From: Archangium gephyra
GTDB taxonomy: Bacteria > Myxococcota > Myxococcia > Myxococcales > Myxococcaceae
Length of the DNA stretch: 64,000 nucleotides
NCBI RefSeq assembly: GCF_001027285.1
Contig: NZ_CP011509.1
Span: 5,154,501-5,218,500, forward strand
Direction: 5' to 3'
Shown here piece by piece: positions 53,378-61,718 of the stretch; positions within the stretch are counted from its first letter, which is position 1, and each line of letters starts with the position of its first letter. The notes under the pieces are model-generated. The model was not told the origin of the DNA and ran no database searches. It worked only from the letters and a program-made list of their open reading frames with translations. The translations under genes were made by a program, and so were the position numbers.

Positions 53378-54532
53378 CTAGACTTTTTGGGCGGGCGGGA
53401 GCAGCTCCATCACCGACTCGGCGGCGCGGGCGGCGGCCCCGTGCTCTCCGAGCCGCGTGCGCACCTCCTCCAGCCCCTGGAGCATCTCCTCGCGTGGTGT
53501 GCCTGGCACCCACAAGCGGCGGATTTCGCTGGCGATGCGCTCGGGAGTCATGTCGCCCTGGAGCAGCTCGGGCACCACCCGGCGGCCAGCGAGCAGGTTG
53601 ACGAGGGCCACGTGCGCCACCTTCAGCATCATCCGGCCCACGAGGTAGGTGACGAGCGAGACGCGGTACACCACCACCATGGGCCGCTGCATCAGCCCGG
53701 CCTCGAGGGCCGCGGTGCCCGAGGCGACGATGGCCGCGTCGCTGGCACCCACCACCTCGGGGGCCCGGCCCTCCACCAGCACCGGCTGCACGCCACTGCC
53801 CTGGAAGCGGGAGAGGATCTCCTCGCGCGGGATGGTGGGGGCCACGGGCACGACGACCTGGAGCCCGGGACGCTCGGACACGAGCTGCTTCGCCGCGCCC
53901 ACCATGCTGGGGAGGATGCGGCGGATCTCACTCATCCGGCTGCCCGGCAGCAGGGCGAGGGTGGGTGTCTCCACGGGCAGGCCGAGCTTCTGGCGGAAGG
54001 CGGTGGCACTGGCGGGGGAGGGCACCTGCTCCACCACGGGGCTGCCCACGTAGCGGGCGGAGACGCCGGCCTCCCGGTAGAAGTCCTCCTCGAAGGGGAG
54101 GATGCAGAGCATCCGGTCGACGAGCTTGGCGATCGTCTTCACCCGGCCGCGGCGCCAGGCCCAGATCATCGGCGAGACGTAGTAGGCCACGGGGATGCCG
54201 AGCTTCTTGAGGCGGGCGGCGAGCCGGAGGTTGAAGTCGGGGATGTCCACGAGGATGGCGCAGACGGGGCGGCGCTCGGCGGCGGCCTTTGCCAGCCCGC
54301 CCATCACCTGGAGGATGCGCGGAATCTTGGGCAGCACCTCGGTGATGCCCATGACGTTGACCTCGTGGGCGCCGTAGAGCAGCTCCACGCCCTGGGCGGC
54401 CAGACGCGAGCCTCCCATGCCGAAGAAGGAGAGGTCCGGACGGCGGGCCTTGAGGGCGGCGACGAGCTCGGAGGCGTGGGCGTCACCGGACGCCTCGCCG
54501 GCCACGACGAGAATCTGGGGGGCGGTGGACAT
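53378..54532 (-). CDS. lpxB: Lipid-A-disaccharide synthase
   Basis: The 384-residue GT19 glycosyltransferase starts ILVVAGEASGDAHASELVAA and has FGMGGSRLAAQG, VLVDIPDFNLRLA-type sequence (CAILVDIPDFNLRLAARLKK), YYVSPMIWAWRRGRVKTI, LPGSRMSEI, and ASGTAALEAGLM. It joins lipid X and UDP-diacylglucosamine into the lipid A disaccharide, after LpxI. Unlike the usual order it is not next to lpxI but about 3 kb away on the other strand. Confidence 0.96.
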   Translation of the reverse strand: MSTAPQILVVAGEASGDAHASELVAALKARRPDLSFFGMGGSRLAAQGVELLYGAHEVNVMGITEVLPKIPRILQVMGGLAKAAAERRPVCAILVDIPDFNLRLAARLKKLGIPVAYYVSPMIWAWRRGRVKTIAKLVDRMLCILPFEEDFYREAGVSARYVGSPVVEQVPSPASATAFRQKLGLPVETPTLALLPGSRMSEIRRILPSMVGAAKQLVSERPGLQVVVPVAPTIPREEILSRFQGSGVQPVLVEGRAPEVVGASDAAIVASGTAALEAGLMQRPMVVVYRVSLVTYLVGRMMLKVAHVALVNLLAGRRVVPELLQGDMTPERIASEIRRLWVPGTPREEMLQGLEEVRTRLGEHGAAARAAESVMELLPPAQKV

Positions 54533-54644
54533 GAGAAGCGGCGCGCATCCTAACCGAAGCACCGCTCACGGCTACGTCGGCCATTCAATCGGGGAGACAT
54601 TTGCTCATGGAAGAAGGCGAGCAGGCTCGTCCTACATGGCGCTC

Positions 54645-54974
54645 TCAGCGCCTTCGCGGCGGCTTCGCACGTTCAAGCCAGTACCCTGGCCGGCGGCGCA
54701 CGTGCGCGATGGCAAGCACCACCACCAGGTCTTCGCGCATGACGTAGGGCAGAACGAACGGGAAGCGCTCCATGATGAAGCGCCGCACGTCCAGGGCTCG
54801 AGTTCTCGCACCCGGCCAGGGCGGGTTCGTGCGAGGGTTCTCGGTGATGCTCTGAAGGTCACGACGGAGCTGGGCCAGGAACTCGGCTCCAAGTCCTTCC
54901 CGCTGGTCCTCGTACCAGTCGATGATGGCATCCACCTCCTGGGCTGCCCCTGGGTGGAGCTCGAGATGGATCAT
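54645..54974 (-). CDS. ParE/RelE-type toxin
   Basis: The 109-residue protein has the ParE/RelE fold pattern: LHPGAAQEVDAIIDWYEDQR, then LGAEFLAQLRRDLQSI, RRFIMERFPFVLPYVM, and VVVLAIAHVRRRPGYW. The terminal His-Arg-Arg-Pro-x-Tyr-Trp is characteristic of ParE-type members. It starts one base after the antitoxin stop. ParE toxins block gyrase and RelE toxins cut mRNA; which applies is not certain. Confidence 0.88.
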   Translation of the reverse strand: MIHLELHPGAAQEVDAIIDWYEDQREGLGAEFLAQLRRDLQSITENPRTNPPWPGARTRALDVRRFIMERFPFVLPYVMREDLVVVLAIAHVRRRPGYWLERAKPPRRR

Positions 54975-54975
54975 C

Positions 54976-55215
54976 TCAGCGCCGTTGCCGCAACCGGCGG
55001 GTGATACGCGCCTCGACGTCCTTCCACGGAACCGTCTTCACGGTGCCGTCGAGCACCTCGCGGGCTCGGCGTTCCAACTCCGAGTCCCATTCGGCCTCGG
55101 CGTCCTGCTCCTCAGGCCCCGCTTCGAGACTGAGCAGGAGCTTGTGTGCAAGCTCGGCACGTTGCTCGGGCGGGAGCCGCAGCACATCCGAGAGGAGCTC
55201 GTCTTTGGTGGCCAT
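54976..55215 (-). CDS. Antitoxin of the addiction-module component family
   Basis: The 79-residue protein has the pattern of the addiction module component family (TIGR02574/PF09720): LLSDVLRLPPEQRAELAHKL, then LEAGPEEQDAEAEWDSELER, then ending in EARITRRLRQ. These small helical proteins pair with ParE/RelE toxins such as the one directly downstream. Antitoxin first, toxin second is the usual order; the pair probably represses its own promoter. The 130 bases upstream show nothing I can name. Confidence 0.87.
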   Translation of the reverse strand: MATKDELLSDVLRLPPEQRAELAHKLLLSLEAGPEEQDAEAEWDSELERRAREVLDGTVKTVPWKDVEARITRRLRQRR

Positions 55216-55345
55216 CGAAAGGGAGTCTAATCCTGCTACGGGCTCCTGGACACCCGGGACGTGGAGTGATGGGCTTCTAGAGCGGTTATGACCGTGAAAA
55301 TCCGGATGGTCCGTTCCCGTGGATGGCTGCTGGCTCGCTCTGCGC

Positions 55346-55954
55346 TCAAGGCCACGTCAGCAGGAGTCCCACGCCATGGGGGGCGGGCACCAGCCGCGCC
55401 GTGAGCTGCGAGTTCAGGTGCCAGTTGAGCCCCCACAGCACCGCGTCGAAGAGGAGCAGGAAGCCGCCCTGCAGCAGCAGGCTCCTGCCCCACCCGCGAA
55501 GCTGCGCCGAGTCCGTGCGCAACCCGCGTTCCAGCAGGAAACCCCCGAAGGCCACGTAGCCCACGTCCAGGCCCGCGTTGAGCAGCAGGAGCTTCTCCAT
55601 CTTCTGCCCCTCGGCGAGGCTGCGCGCCAGGTCCCACGTCTCCGGCGTGGCGGTGAGCTGCCCGTACAGGCCGAAGCCCCCGATGGCCAGGTTCACCACG
55701 TTCCAGGCCGCGTTGGCCTGCCAGAAGGCCCTCCGCTCGCCCTCGGTGGTGAAGTGTCCCGCGGTACCAGCCCCCATGTTCAGTACCGCCCAACCCAGCA
55801 GCACGCCCATGGCCGTCTGGTTCAGCCTCACCGCCTCCGTGTTGTGCGTGGCCAGGAAGGCCTCGGGGGTGGCCTCCGCTGCCTGGGCCGCGAAGGACGT
55901 ACAGAGGAGCAACAGGAGGGCCAGGCTCGTGCGCGAGGCGGAAGAGGAGGGCAT
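55346..55954 (-). CDS. Membrane protein of unknown function
   Basis: The 202-residue protein has a signal peptide (LALLLLLCTSFAAQAAEA) and four hydrophobic segments: GVLLGWAVLNMGAG, then AWNVVNLAIGGFGLYGQL, then LLLLNAGLDVGYVAFGGFLL, then LLLQGGFLLLFDAVLWGLNW. Charged loops separate them. I do not recognise a named family. It is divergent from the GNAT gene and has no partner on its strand close by. Confidence 0.75.
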   Translation of the reverse strand: MPSSSASRTSLALLLLLCTSFAAQAAEATPEAFLATHNTEAVRLNQTAMGVLLGWAVLNMGAGTAGHFTTEGERRAFWQANAAWNVVNLAIGGFGLYGQLTATPETWDLARSLAEGQKMEKLLLLNAGLDVGYVAFGGFLLERGLRTDSAQLRGWGRSLLLQGGFLLLFDAVLWGLNWHLNSQLTARLVPAPHGVGLLLTWP

Positions 55955-56062
55955 GGGCGGCTCCGGAGTCGAGGGCCCCGCTCGGATGCTCCAGTCACCC
56001 AGAAGTCGCGCGGGCTCGCGCCGGAGTAGACGGCACACCCCCGGACGCATCAGGCTCCCGGT

Positions 56063-56587
56063 ATGGCTCCACCCACCGAACCGATCATCCGGACCCTGCT
56101 CCCCGCGGAGGCGGCGGCCTTCTGGTCCCTCCGGCTCCGGGCGCTGCGGGAGCACCCGGACTGCTTCGCCTCCTCTCCCGAGGAAGAGGAGAACGTCCCC
56201 CTGGACGTGGTGCGGGCCCGGCTCGACAGCCAGTCTCCCTCGACGAACCTCGTGCTCGGCGCCTTCGTGGACGACAAGCTGGTGGGCATGACGGGCCTGC
56301 GGCGCGACTCCTTCCGCAAGGCGGCGCACAAGGCCCGCATCTGGGGCATGTACGTCGCGCCCGAGCACCAGTCGCGCGGCATCGGCAGGCGCCTGCTCGA
56401 GGCGGCGATCGACGCCGGCAGGAAGATGGGCGGAGTCGAACAGCTCCACCTCGAGGTGATGGTGGACAACGGCCCGGCCCGATCCCTGTACCGCGCCCTG
56501 GGTTTCCAGCCCTACGGCGTGGAGAAGCGCGCGCTGCGCATCGGTGAGACCTACGTCGACGAGGAGCTGATGTTCCTCATGCTCTGA
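56063..56587 (+). CDS. GNAT family N-acetyltransferase
   Basis: The 174-residue protein has the GNAT core: IWGMYVAPEHQSRGIGRRLL with the acetyl-CoA pyrophosphate loop SRGIGR, then LHLEVMVDNGPARSLYRALG, then FQPYG. The substrate is unknown; members next to nothing informative may acetylate amines, amino acids or proteins. The ATG start (MAPPTEP) opens the first strand after six residues. It is divergent from the membrane protein gene. Confidence 0.87.
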   Translation: MAPPTEPIIRTLLPAEAAAFWSLRLRALREHPDCFASSPEEEENVPLDVVRARLDSQSPSTNLVLGAFVDDKLVGMTGLRRDSFRKAAHKARIWGMYVAPEHQSRGIGRRLLEAAIDAGRKMGGVEQLHLEVMVDNGPARSLYRALGFQPYGVEKRALRIGETYVDEELMFLML

Positions 56588-56734
56588 GCGGGAATACCTG
56601 ACACCTTCCTGAAGATTTGCTTATCAGCACTTCATGACTTCGTGGCCCGTGCATGGAAACCTCGCCTGGCTGCATCCGCTGAAGGCCCACCTGTGGGGTG
56701 GGGTACCCGAGCGTCAACTCATGGGGGACGACAC

Positions 56735-57358
56735 ATGAACCAGGAGGTCCAGGTGGACGTACCGCGGTTCACCCGGGAGCACTGGGAGCGTGACTTCGCA
56801 CGGCGGATTTCCCTGGCGACTCCGGCCGACACCGCCCGAGGCGTGTTCTGCATCGGCCTGTTGAAGACGATGGAGGATCTGGGGGGCGCGGAGGCGGCGC
56901 GGCGCTGTCTGGAGGCCAGTGGCGAGACGGCCTTCGTGGAGCTCTTCAACTACCCCATCGCCGCCTATCTGCGGATGGTCGCCACCGCGGTGCACCTGCT
57001 GGCGGCGAAGTACGGGGACATCGAGGAGTCGCTGCGGCGGATCGGCCGGAGGGCGGCGGCGGACTTCCGTGAGTCCTCGGCGGGCAGGGCCATGGGGGTG
57101 ATGCACGGGGGCGATGCACGGCGCCTGCTGGACTGCCTCTCCCTGGTGTACCGGATCGCGTTGAGCTTCGGCAGGTACGAGCTGTCGTGGGTGGCGCCGG
57201 CACATGCCCGCTTCGGGGTGAAGCGCACCTTCATTCCGTATCCGTTCCACGAGGGCGTGTTGCTGGAGCTGCTCGAGAAGACGAACGTGCTGCGGCTGAA
57301 GGTGCGGGGCCGCCAGACGTCCGCGCTCGACAGCGAGTACGACATCTCCTGGGGATGA
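56735..57358 (+). CDS. TIGR02265/DUF2378 family, Myxococcales-restricted protein
   Basis: The 207-residue protein matches the family defined as Myxococcales-restricted (TIGR02265, DUF2378): DTARGVFCIGLLKTMEDLGG, then FNYPIAAYLRMVATAVHLLA, then FREASAGRAM-type sequence (FRESSAGRAMGVMHGGDARR), ending LDSEYDISW. Members are about 200 residues, without known activity, and occur in many copies per genome. This is one of the best pointers to a myxobacterial host. It converges with the AspT-type transporter gene with three bases between stops. Confidence 0.85.
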   Translation: MNQEVQVDVPRFTREHWERDFARRISLATPADTARGVFCIGLLKTMEDLGGAEAARRCLEASGETAFVELFNYPIAAYLRMVATAVHLLAAKYGDIEESLRRIGRRAAADFRESSAGRAMGVMHGGDARRLLDCLSLVYRIALSFGRYELSWVAPAHARFGVKRTFIPYPFHEGVLLELLEKTNVLRLKVRGRQTSALDSEYDISWG

Positions 57359-57361
57359 GGC

Positions 57362-58990
57362 TCACAGCAGCATCGCCAGCAGCACCTGGGCGAGGATGAT
57401 CTTCGACACCGTGGCCAGCGGGTAGACGGTGGTGTAGCCCACGTTGGGCAGGTCGTTCCGGGTCTGCTCCAGCGCGAAGCCGAGCACCGCGGGTTGGGTC
57501 TGCAGGCCGCCCAGCAGGCCCGTGAGCACGCTCATGGGGATGCCGAGCACCTTGTGGCCGAGCACGAGCGTGGCCAGCGAGACGGTGAAGGTGATGAGGC
57601 CACCGGCGACGAGCAGCGAGAGCCCTCCGCCCTGGGTCAGCGTGGAGAAGAAGGCATGGCCGGAGCGGGTGCCGACCCCGGCGAGGAACATCACCAGGCC
57701 GATCTGCCGCAGGGTGAGGTTGGCGCTGTAGGGAAGGCCCCAGACGAAGCGGCCCGTGCGCCCCAGCCAGCCGAGCACCAGGGCCACCACGAGGGGGCCG
57801 CCGGCGAAACCCAGCTTGAGGTCCACGCCGCCGGGCAGGGGAATGGGCACCGCGCCCAGCAGCAGCCCCAGGGCGAGCCCCAGGCTGAAGCTGAGGATGT
57901 CGATCTCACTGATGGCCCGGTACGAGTCGCCGAAGAAGTGGCTGACCTCGTCGAGCTTGTCCCGCCGGGTGAGCACGCGGATCCGATCGCCCGGCTCGAG
58001 CACGGTGTTCTCCTGGGGGAGCATGTCCACGTCACCGCGCCGCAGCCGGGTGGCCACCGCGCCGAAGCGCCCCGGGAGCTCCAGCTCGGCCAGCCGCCGC
58101 CCGACCACCTCCGGGTTGGAGACGAAGATGCGCCGGTAGTCGAGCACGCTCCGGTCATGCGCCAGCGGCTCCTGGCTCACCTCGCCGAGCCCCGCGGTGA
58201 CCTCGTCCAACTCCTGCGCGGGGCCCACCACCGTGACCAGATCCCCCGGCTGTAGCCGGGTGGAGAGGTCGGCGATGCTCAACTGGTCGCCGCGCTGGTG
58301 CCGGCCGAAGACCACATCCCAGCCCAGGCGCTGCATGAGCACGCCCAGGGGCTCCTCGGTCGCGCGGAGCACCTTCACCACCCGGGCCTCGAGCGGCTGA
58401 TTGGCGGAGCCGGGCTCCCGGGTGCGCTCGGCCTCGGCCCGGTAGTCCACCTTCCACAGCCGCTGCGTGAGGCCGATGGCCAGCAGCACGCCGATGACGC
58501 CCAGCGGATAGGAGATGGAGTAGCCCACCACCGGATCCGCCAGGGCCTGCGTGTCGTGGGGCGCGCGCAGCTTGAGGAACTCGAGCTCGGCGGCGAGCGC
58601 GGGCGTGTTCGTCAGCGAGCCCGCGAACAGGCCTCCCGCGAGCGTGGGCCGCAACCCCAGCAGGCGCTGCGCGGCCAGCGTGAGCCCGAGCCCCAGGGCC
58701 AGCATGCCCAGCACGAGCAGGTTGGACTTCAGCCCGCGGGGCCCGAAGGAGCGGAAGAAGGACGGGCCGCTGCTCAGACCGATGGTGTAGACGAAGAGCA
58801 CCAGGCCGAGCAGGTAGATGATCTCCGGCAGCTTGAGGTCGGGGTGCAGCGCGCCGATGCCAATGCCGACGAAGAGCACCGCGGCGACACCGAGCGAGCT
58901 GCCCGCCACGCGCACGCGCCCCAGCGGGTAGCCGATACCGACGACGACGAACAGCAGCAGGAGTGGGTTGTGGAGGAGGAGCTCGATCAT
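57362..58990 (-). CDS. AspT/YidE-type putative transporter with two RCK-C domains
   Basis: The 542-residue membrane protein consists of two homologous membrane halves (about 1-180 and 365-542), each with five or six helices, flanking two cytoplasmic TrkA-C/RCK-C domains (QRLGWDVVFGRHQRGDQLSI ... LQPGDLVTVVG; LRRGDVDMLPQENTVLEPGD). GLFAGSLTNTPALA and GLLGGLQTQPAVL are the matching repeat motifs. Relatives include the aspartate:alanine antiporter AspT and YidE/YbjL. The substrate is unknown. It overlaps the GNAT gene before it by four bases. Confidence 0.88.
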   Translation of the reverse strand: MIELLLHNPLLLLFVVVGIGYPLGRVRVAGSSLGVAAVLFVGIGIGALHPDLKLPEIIYLLGLVLFVYTIGLSSGPSFFRSFGPRGLKSNLLVLGMLALGLGLTLAAQRLLGLRPTLAGGLFAGSLTNTPALAAELEFLKLRAPHDTQALADPVVGYSISYPLGVIGVLLAIGLTQRLWKVDYRAEAERTREPGSANQPLEARVVKVLRATEEPLGVLMQRLGWDVVFGRHQRGDQLSIADLSTRLQPGDLVTVVGPAQELDEVTAGLGEVSQEPLAHDRSVLDYRRIFVSNPEVVGRRLAELELPGRFGAVATRLRRGDVDMLPQENTVLEPGDRIRVLTRRDKLDEVSHFFGDSYRAISEIDILSFSLGLALGLLLGAVPIPLPGGVDLKLGFAGGPLVVALVLGWLGRTGRFVWGLPYSANLTLRQIGLVMFLAGVGTRSGHAFFSTLTQGGGLSLLVAGGLITFTVSLATLVLGHKVLGIPMSVLTGLLGGLQTQPAVLGFALEQTRNDLPNVGYTTVYPLATVSKIILAQVLLAMLL

Positions 58991-59589
58991 GGGTCTCGGG
59001 GACCGTCCTTACTCTCCTCCCGCGCGGCTGTCCCGTCCGTGTTCAACGGCAGCACCATGCAGACGCGGCTCGCGGCGGGGAGACCCGCGCGGGTCTCCTG
59101 CTCGCGAATGGCGCGCAGCCCGGGACCCACCTCGTCGTCCCGCATGATGCGGAAGCCCCAGCGCTCGTAGTTGGGCGCATTCCACGGCACGTCCCGGAAG
59201 GTGGTGAGCCGCACCACCGGGGAGCCCCGCTCGAGCGCCTGGCGCTTCACCACCTCGAAGAGGGCCCGGCCCAGTCCCTGGCGCGCGTGGGCTGGGTGGA
59301 CGTCGAGCTCCGCGATGAACATCGCGCCATCCACCTCTTTGCAGAGGACGAAGGCCGCGAGGCCCCCCTGCGTCGTGGCGGCCACCCAGACGTCCCCATG
59401 CCGTTGGTACTCCTGGAGTTGCTCGAGCGTCTGCGTTGGCAACTGGGCCGCGAAGGGATGGACCGAGTGGAGGAACTGCCGCGCGGCGAGCTCCTCGATG
59501 TCCGGCAGCACGTGCAGCTCCTCGGGGTGGGCCCGCCGCAGGGTGTAGCCGCGCCAGCGGGTGGCTTCTGTCTCGGCCTCTGTCTTCAT
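58987..59589 (-). CDS. GNAT family N-acetyltransferase coupled to the transporter
   Basis: The 200-residue protein has a GNAT core: FIAELDVHPAHARQGLGRAL with the acetyl-CoA loop RQGLGR, then VVRLTTFRDVPWNAPNYERW and GFRIM. A basic and acidic C-terminal tail follows. GGAGCGA precedes ATG 59589. The last four bases overlap the start of the AspT-type transporter gene, so the two are likely translated together; acetylating and exporting one compound is a reasonable guess. Confidence 0.86.
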   Translation of the reverse strand: MKTEAETEATRWRGYTLRRAHPEELHVLPDIEELAARQFLHSVHPFAAQLPTQTLEQLQEYQRHGDVWVAATTQGGLAAFVLCKEVDGAMFIAELDVHPAHARQGLGRALFEVVKRQALERGSPVVRLTTFRDVPWNAPNYERWGFRIMRDDEVGPGLRAIREQETRAGLPAASRVCMVLPLNTDGTAAREESKDGPRDP

Positions 59590-59812
59590 GTCTCGCTCCC
59601 GACTTTCACGAGGTGGGGACGGCCTCGCACCGCTTTCAAGGATCCCGTACTCCTGCACATGGACGGTTCGCGAGGTGCTCTCCCTGAACTCTTTCACTCC
59701 GGGAGCGTCCGGCTTCTCCCTGGGCAACCGGGTAAGCGGTTCCCGCGACGCGGAAGGAGGGCGCCGCGAGCGAGGGAGCACGGATACCCCTGATGCGAGC
59801 GGGCCGAATGTG

Positions 59813-59818
59813 TACACT
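59813..59818 (+). promoter_or_regulatory. TANNNT -10-like hexamer, 9 nt before TTG
   Basis: TACACT ends nine bases before TTG 59828 in the divergent region between the GNAT gene and the DUF4388/DnaJ gene. Its spacing supports the TTG as start of a leaderless or nearly leaderless mRNA. Confidence 0.3.
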
Positions 59819-59827
59819 CGGCGGCCC

Positions 59828-61711
59828 TTGAAGACGCTTCTTCTGGCCGAGAGCCATCCGCCCACTCTGGAGCACCTGACCGGGTTGTTGTCTCAAGCCG
59901 GGTACACCGTGCGAGCGGTGAGTGACCCCGGTTCGGCGATGGAGCACTTCGTCGCCGACAACCCGGACATGGTGGTGGTGTCCGTGGACCTGCCGCGCCT
60001 GGAAGGCGCGCACGTGGGCCACCTCATCCGCAACCACAGCCAGGGCGCGCGAGTGCCCATCGTGGCCATCGACAAGGGCCACCTGGGCCGGGCGCGCGGG
60101 GTGGCCGCGGTGCTGGACCTGAAGGTGAACGCCTACGTGGCGGACCCGCTCAAGCCGGGCGAGCTGGTGGGCAAGCTGCAGTCGCTGGCGAGCGTGGCCG
60201 CGAATTCCGGGGCGCCACTCAAGGGCGTGCGGGTGCTGCTCTCGCGTCCGGCGGTGGTCAGCGGCGAGCTCAAGGGTTTCCCGCTGCCCTCACTGCTGGT
60301 GTCACTGCATCGGATGCAGCGCGATGGCGTGCTGGTGGTGGCGTACCGGGATTTGACGCGGCGGGTGTTCTTCGCCCGGGGCGGCGCGGTGAACTACGAC
60401 TCCAGCGCGCGCCAGGACGCCCTGCCCAGCTACCTGCTGCAGCGCCAGGTGGTGACGGAGGTGCAGGCGGAGCGGGTGGTGCAGGCGCTGGGCTCGGGGC
60501 TGCGCATTGGCGCGGCGCTGGCGGAGGCGGGGGTGGAGGCGGCGGGCGAGGAGCTGCTGCAACTGCTGCGCGACTACACGACGGACCGGCTGGCCCAGGT
60601 CATCGGCATGCGCGAGGGACGCTACGCCTTCTATCCGGGCGACGAGTTCCAGGCCGAGGTGGCCACGGTGGAGACGCCAGCGCTGGCGCCGATCCTCGAT
60701 GGGGCGCGGCGCGCCATTCCGCTCAAGGTGATGGCGGCTCCGCTGCGCGCGCACCAGTCGGAGTACCCGGTGCGCACGCCCGAGTTCGGCAAGGACCTGG
60801 CCGAGCTGGGGCTGAACACGGACGATCTGAAGATCGCCATGCAGGTGAACGGGCGCATCCCGCTTCGGGACTTGCTGGCGCACGGGCGGGGAGACCTGCG
60901 GCGCGGGTATTCGCTGCTGTGGTTCCTCAAGCTGGCGGGCTGCGTGAGCTTCTCGCCCACGCCGGTGGCGACGGGTCCTGGCGAGGTGGTGGCGGTGCCG
61001 GAGTCCATCGCCCCGCGCAAGCGCAAGCCGCTGTCTCCGGAGACGGAGACGAGCCTGCGGGACGGCGCGGTGAAGATCATCACCGGCAGCTACTTCCGCT
61101 GCCTGGGGCTGGACATCGCGGCGGACACCGAGGCGGTGGAGCGCGCCTACCACGAGCTCGCCACGCACTTCCATCCGGACAGCTACGCCGAGTTCGACAC
61201 CTCGGAGATGAAGGACCTGCTGGAGTCGGTGCAGGAGAAGCTGTCGGCGGCGTACCGGGTGCTGTCGGTGGAGGAGAAGCGCAAGGCGTACCTGCAGTAC
61301 CTGATGTCGCGCATGGACGTGGGGCGCTCCACGACGGTGAACGTGGACGCGGAGATCATCCTGCGGAGAGGAGAGGCGGCGCTCAAGCGCAAGCAGTACC
61401 GCTCGGCGCTCATCCACTTCGAGGAGGCGGTGACGCTCAACCCGCAGGAGCCCGAGTACTACTCGTACCTGGCGTGGGCCACGTTCCTGGCCGGCACGGG
61501 GCCCAAGGAGGACCGGGCGAAGGCGGCGCAGAAGGTGCTGCGCAAGGCGCTCTCGCTCAACCCCTACCTGGAGCGGGCGCTCATCATCTCGGCCATCATC
61601 GACAGCGAGATGGAGGACGCGTCCGTGGCGCGCAAGAAGCTGTTGAAGGTGCTCGAGCTCAATCCCAACGCGAACCTCGCCAAGGCCGCGCTGCGCAAGG
61701 TGGGCCGGTGA
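59828..61711 (+). CDS. Pseudo-receiver, DUF4388, DnaJ and TPR multidomain protein
   Basis: The 627-residue protein has four parts. Residues 1-115 form a response-regulator-like fold (LLLAESHPPTLEHLTGLLSQ), but the phospho-Asp position is Ser (VVVSVDLPRLEG) and the conserved Lys is Asp (AYVADPLK), so it is probably not phosphorylated. A DUF4388 domain follows (about 145-300; LPSLLVSLHRMQRDGVLVVA; FFARGGAVNYDS). A DnaJ-like domain follows (about 415-480; AYHELATHFHPDSYAEF) with HPD and RVLSVEEKRKAY. TPR repeats end it (KQYRSALIHFEEAVTLNPQE). GTG 59810 is an alternative start. It may be an adaptor in signalling; function is unknown. Confidence 0.82.
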   Translation: MKTLLLAESHPPTLEHLTGLLSQAGYTVRAVSDPGSAMEHFVADNPDMVVVSVDLPRLEGAHVGHLIRNHSQGARVPIVAIDKGHLGRARGVAAVLDLKVNAYVADPLKPGELVGKLQSLASVAANSGAPLKGVRVLLSRPAVVSGELKGFPLPSLLVSLHRMQRDGVLVVAYRDLTRRVFFARGGAVNYDSSARQDALPSYLLQRQVVTEVQAERVVQALGSGLRIGAALAEAGVEAAGEELLQLLRDYTTDRLAQVIGMREGRYAFYPGDEFQAEVATVETPALAPILDGARRAIPLKVMAAPLRAHQSEYPVRTPEFGKDLAELGLNTDDLKIAMQVNGRIPLRDLLAHGRGDLRRGYSLLWFLKLAGCVSFSPTPVATGPGEVVAVPESIAPRKRKPLSPETETSLRDGAVKIITGSYFRCLGLDIAADTEAVERAYHELATHFHPDSYAEFDTSEMKDLLESVQEKLSAAYRVLSVEEKRKAYLQYLMSRMDVGRSTTVNVDAEIILRRGEAALKRKQYRSALIHFEEAVTLNPQEPEYYSYLAWATFLAGTGPKEDRAKAAQKVLRKALSLNPYLERALIISAIIDSEMEDASVARKKLLKVLELNPNANLAKAALRKVGR

Positions 61712-61718
61712 TTTGGTG

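Noticed and set aside
54638-54652. Hairpin GGCGCT/AGCGCC at the end of the ParE-type toxin gene
   Set aside because: The stem is short, overlaps the coding end and has no U run; not enough to call a terminator.
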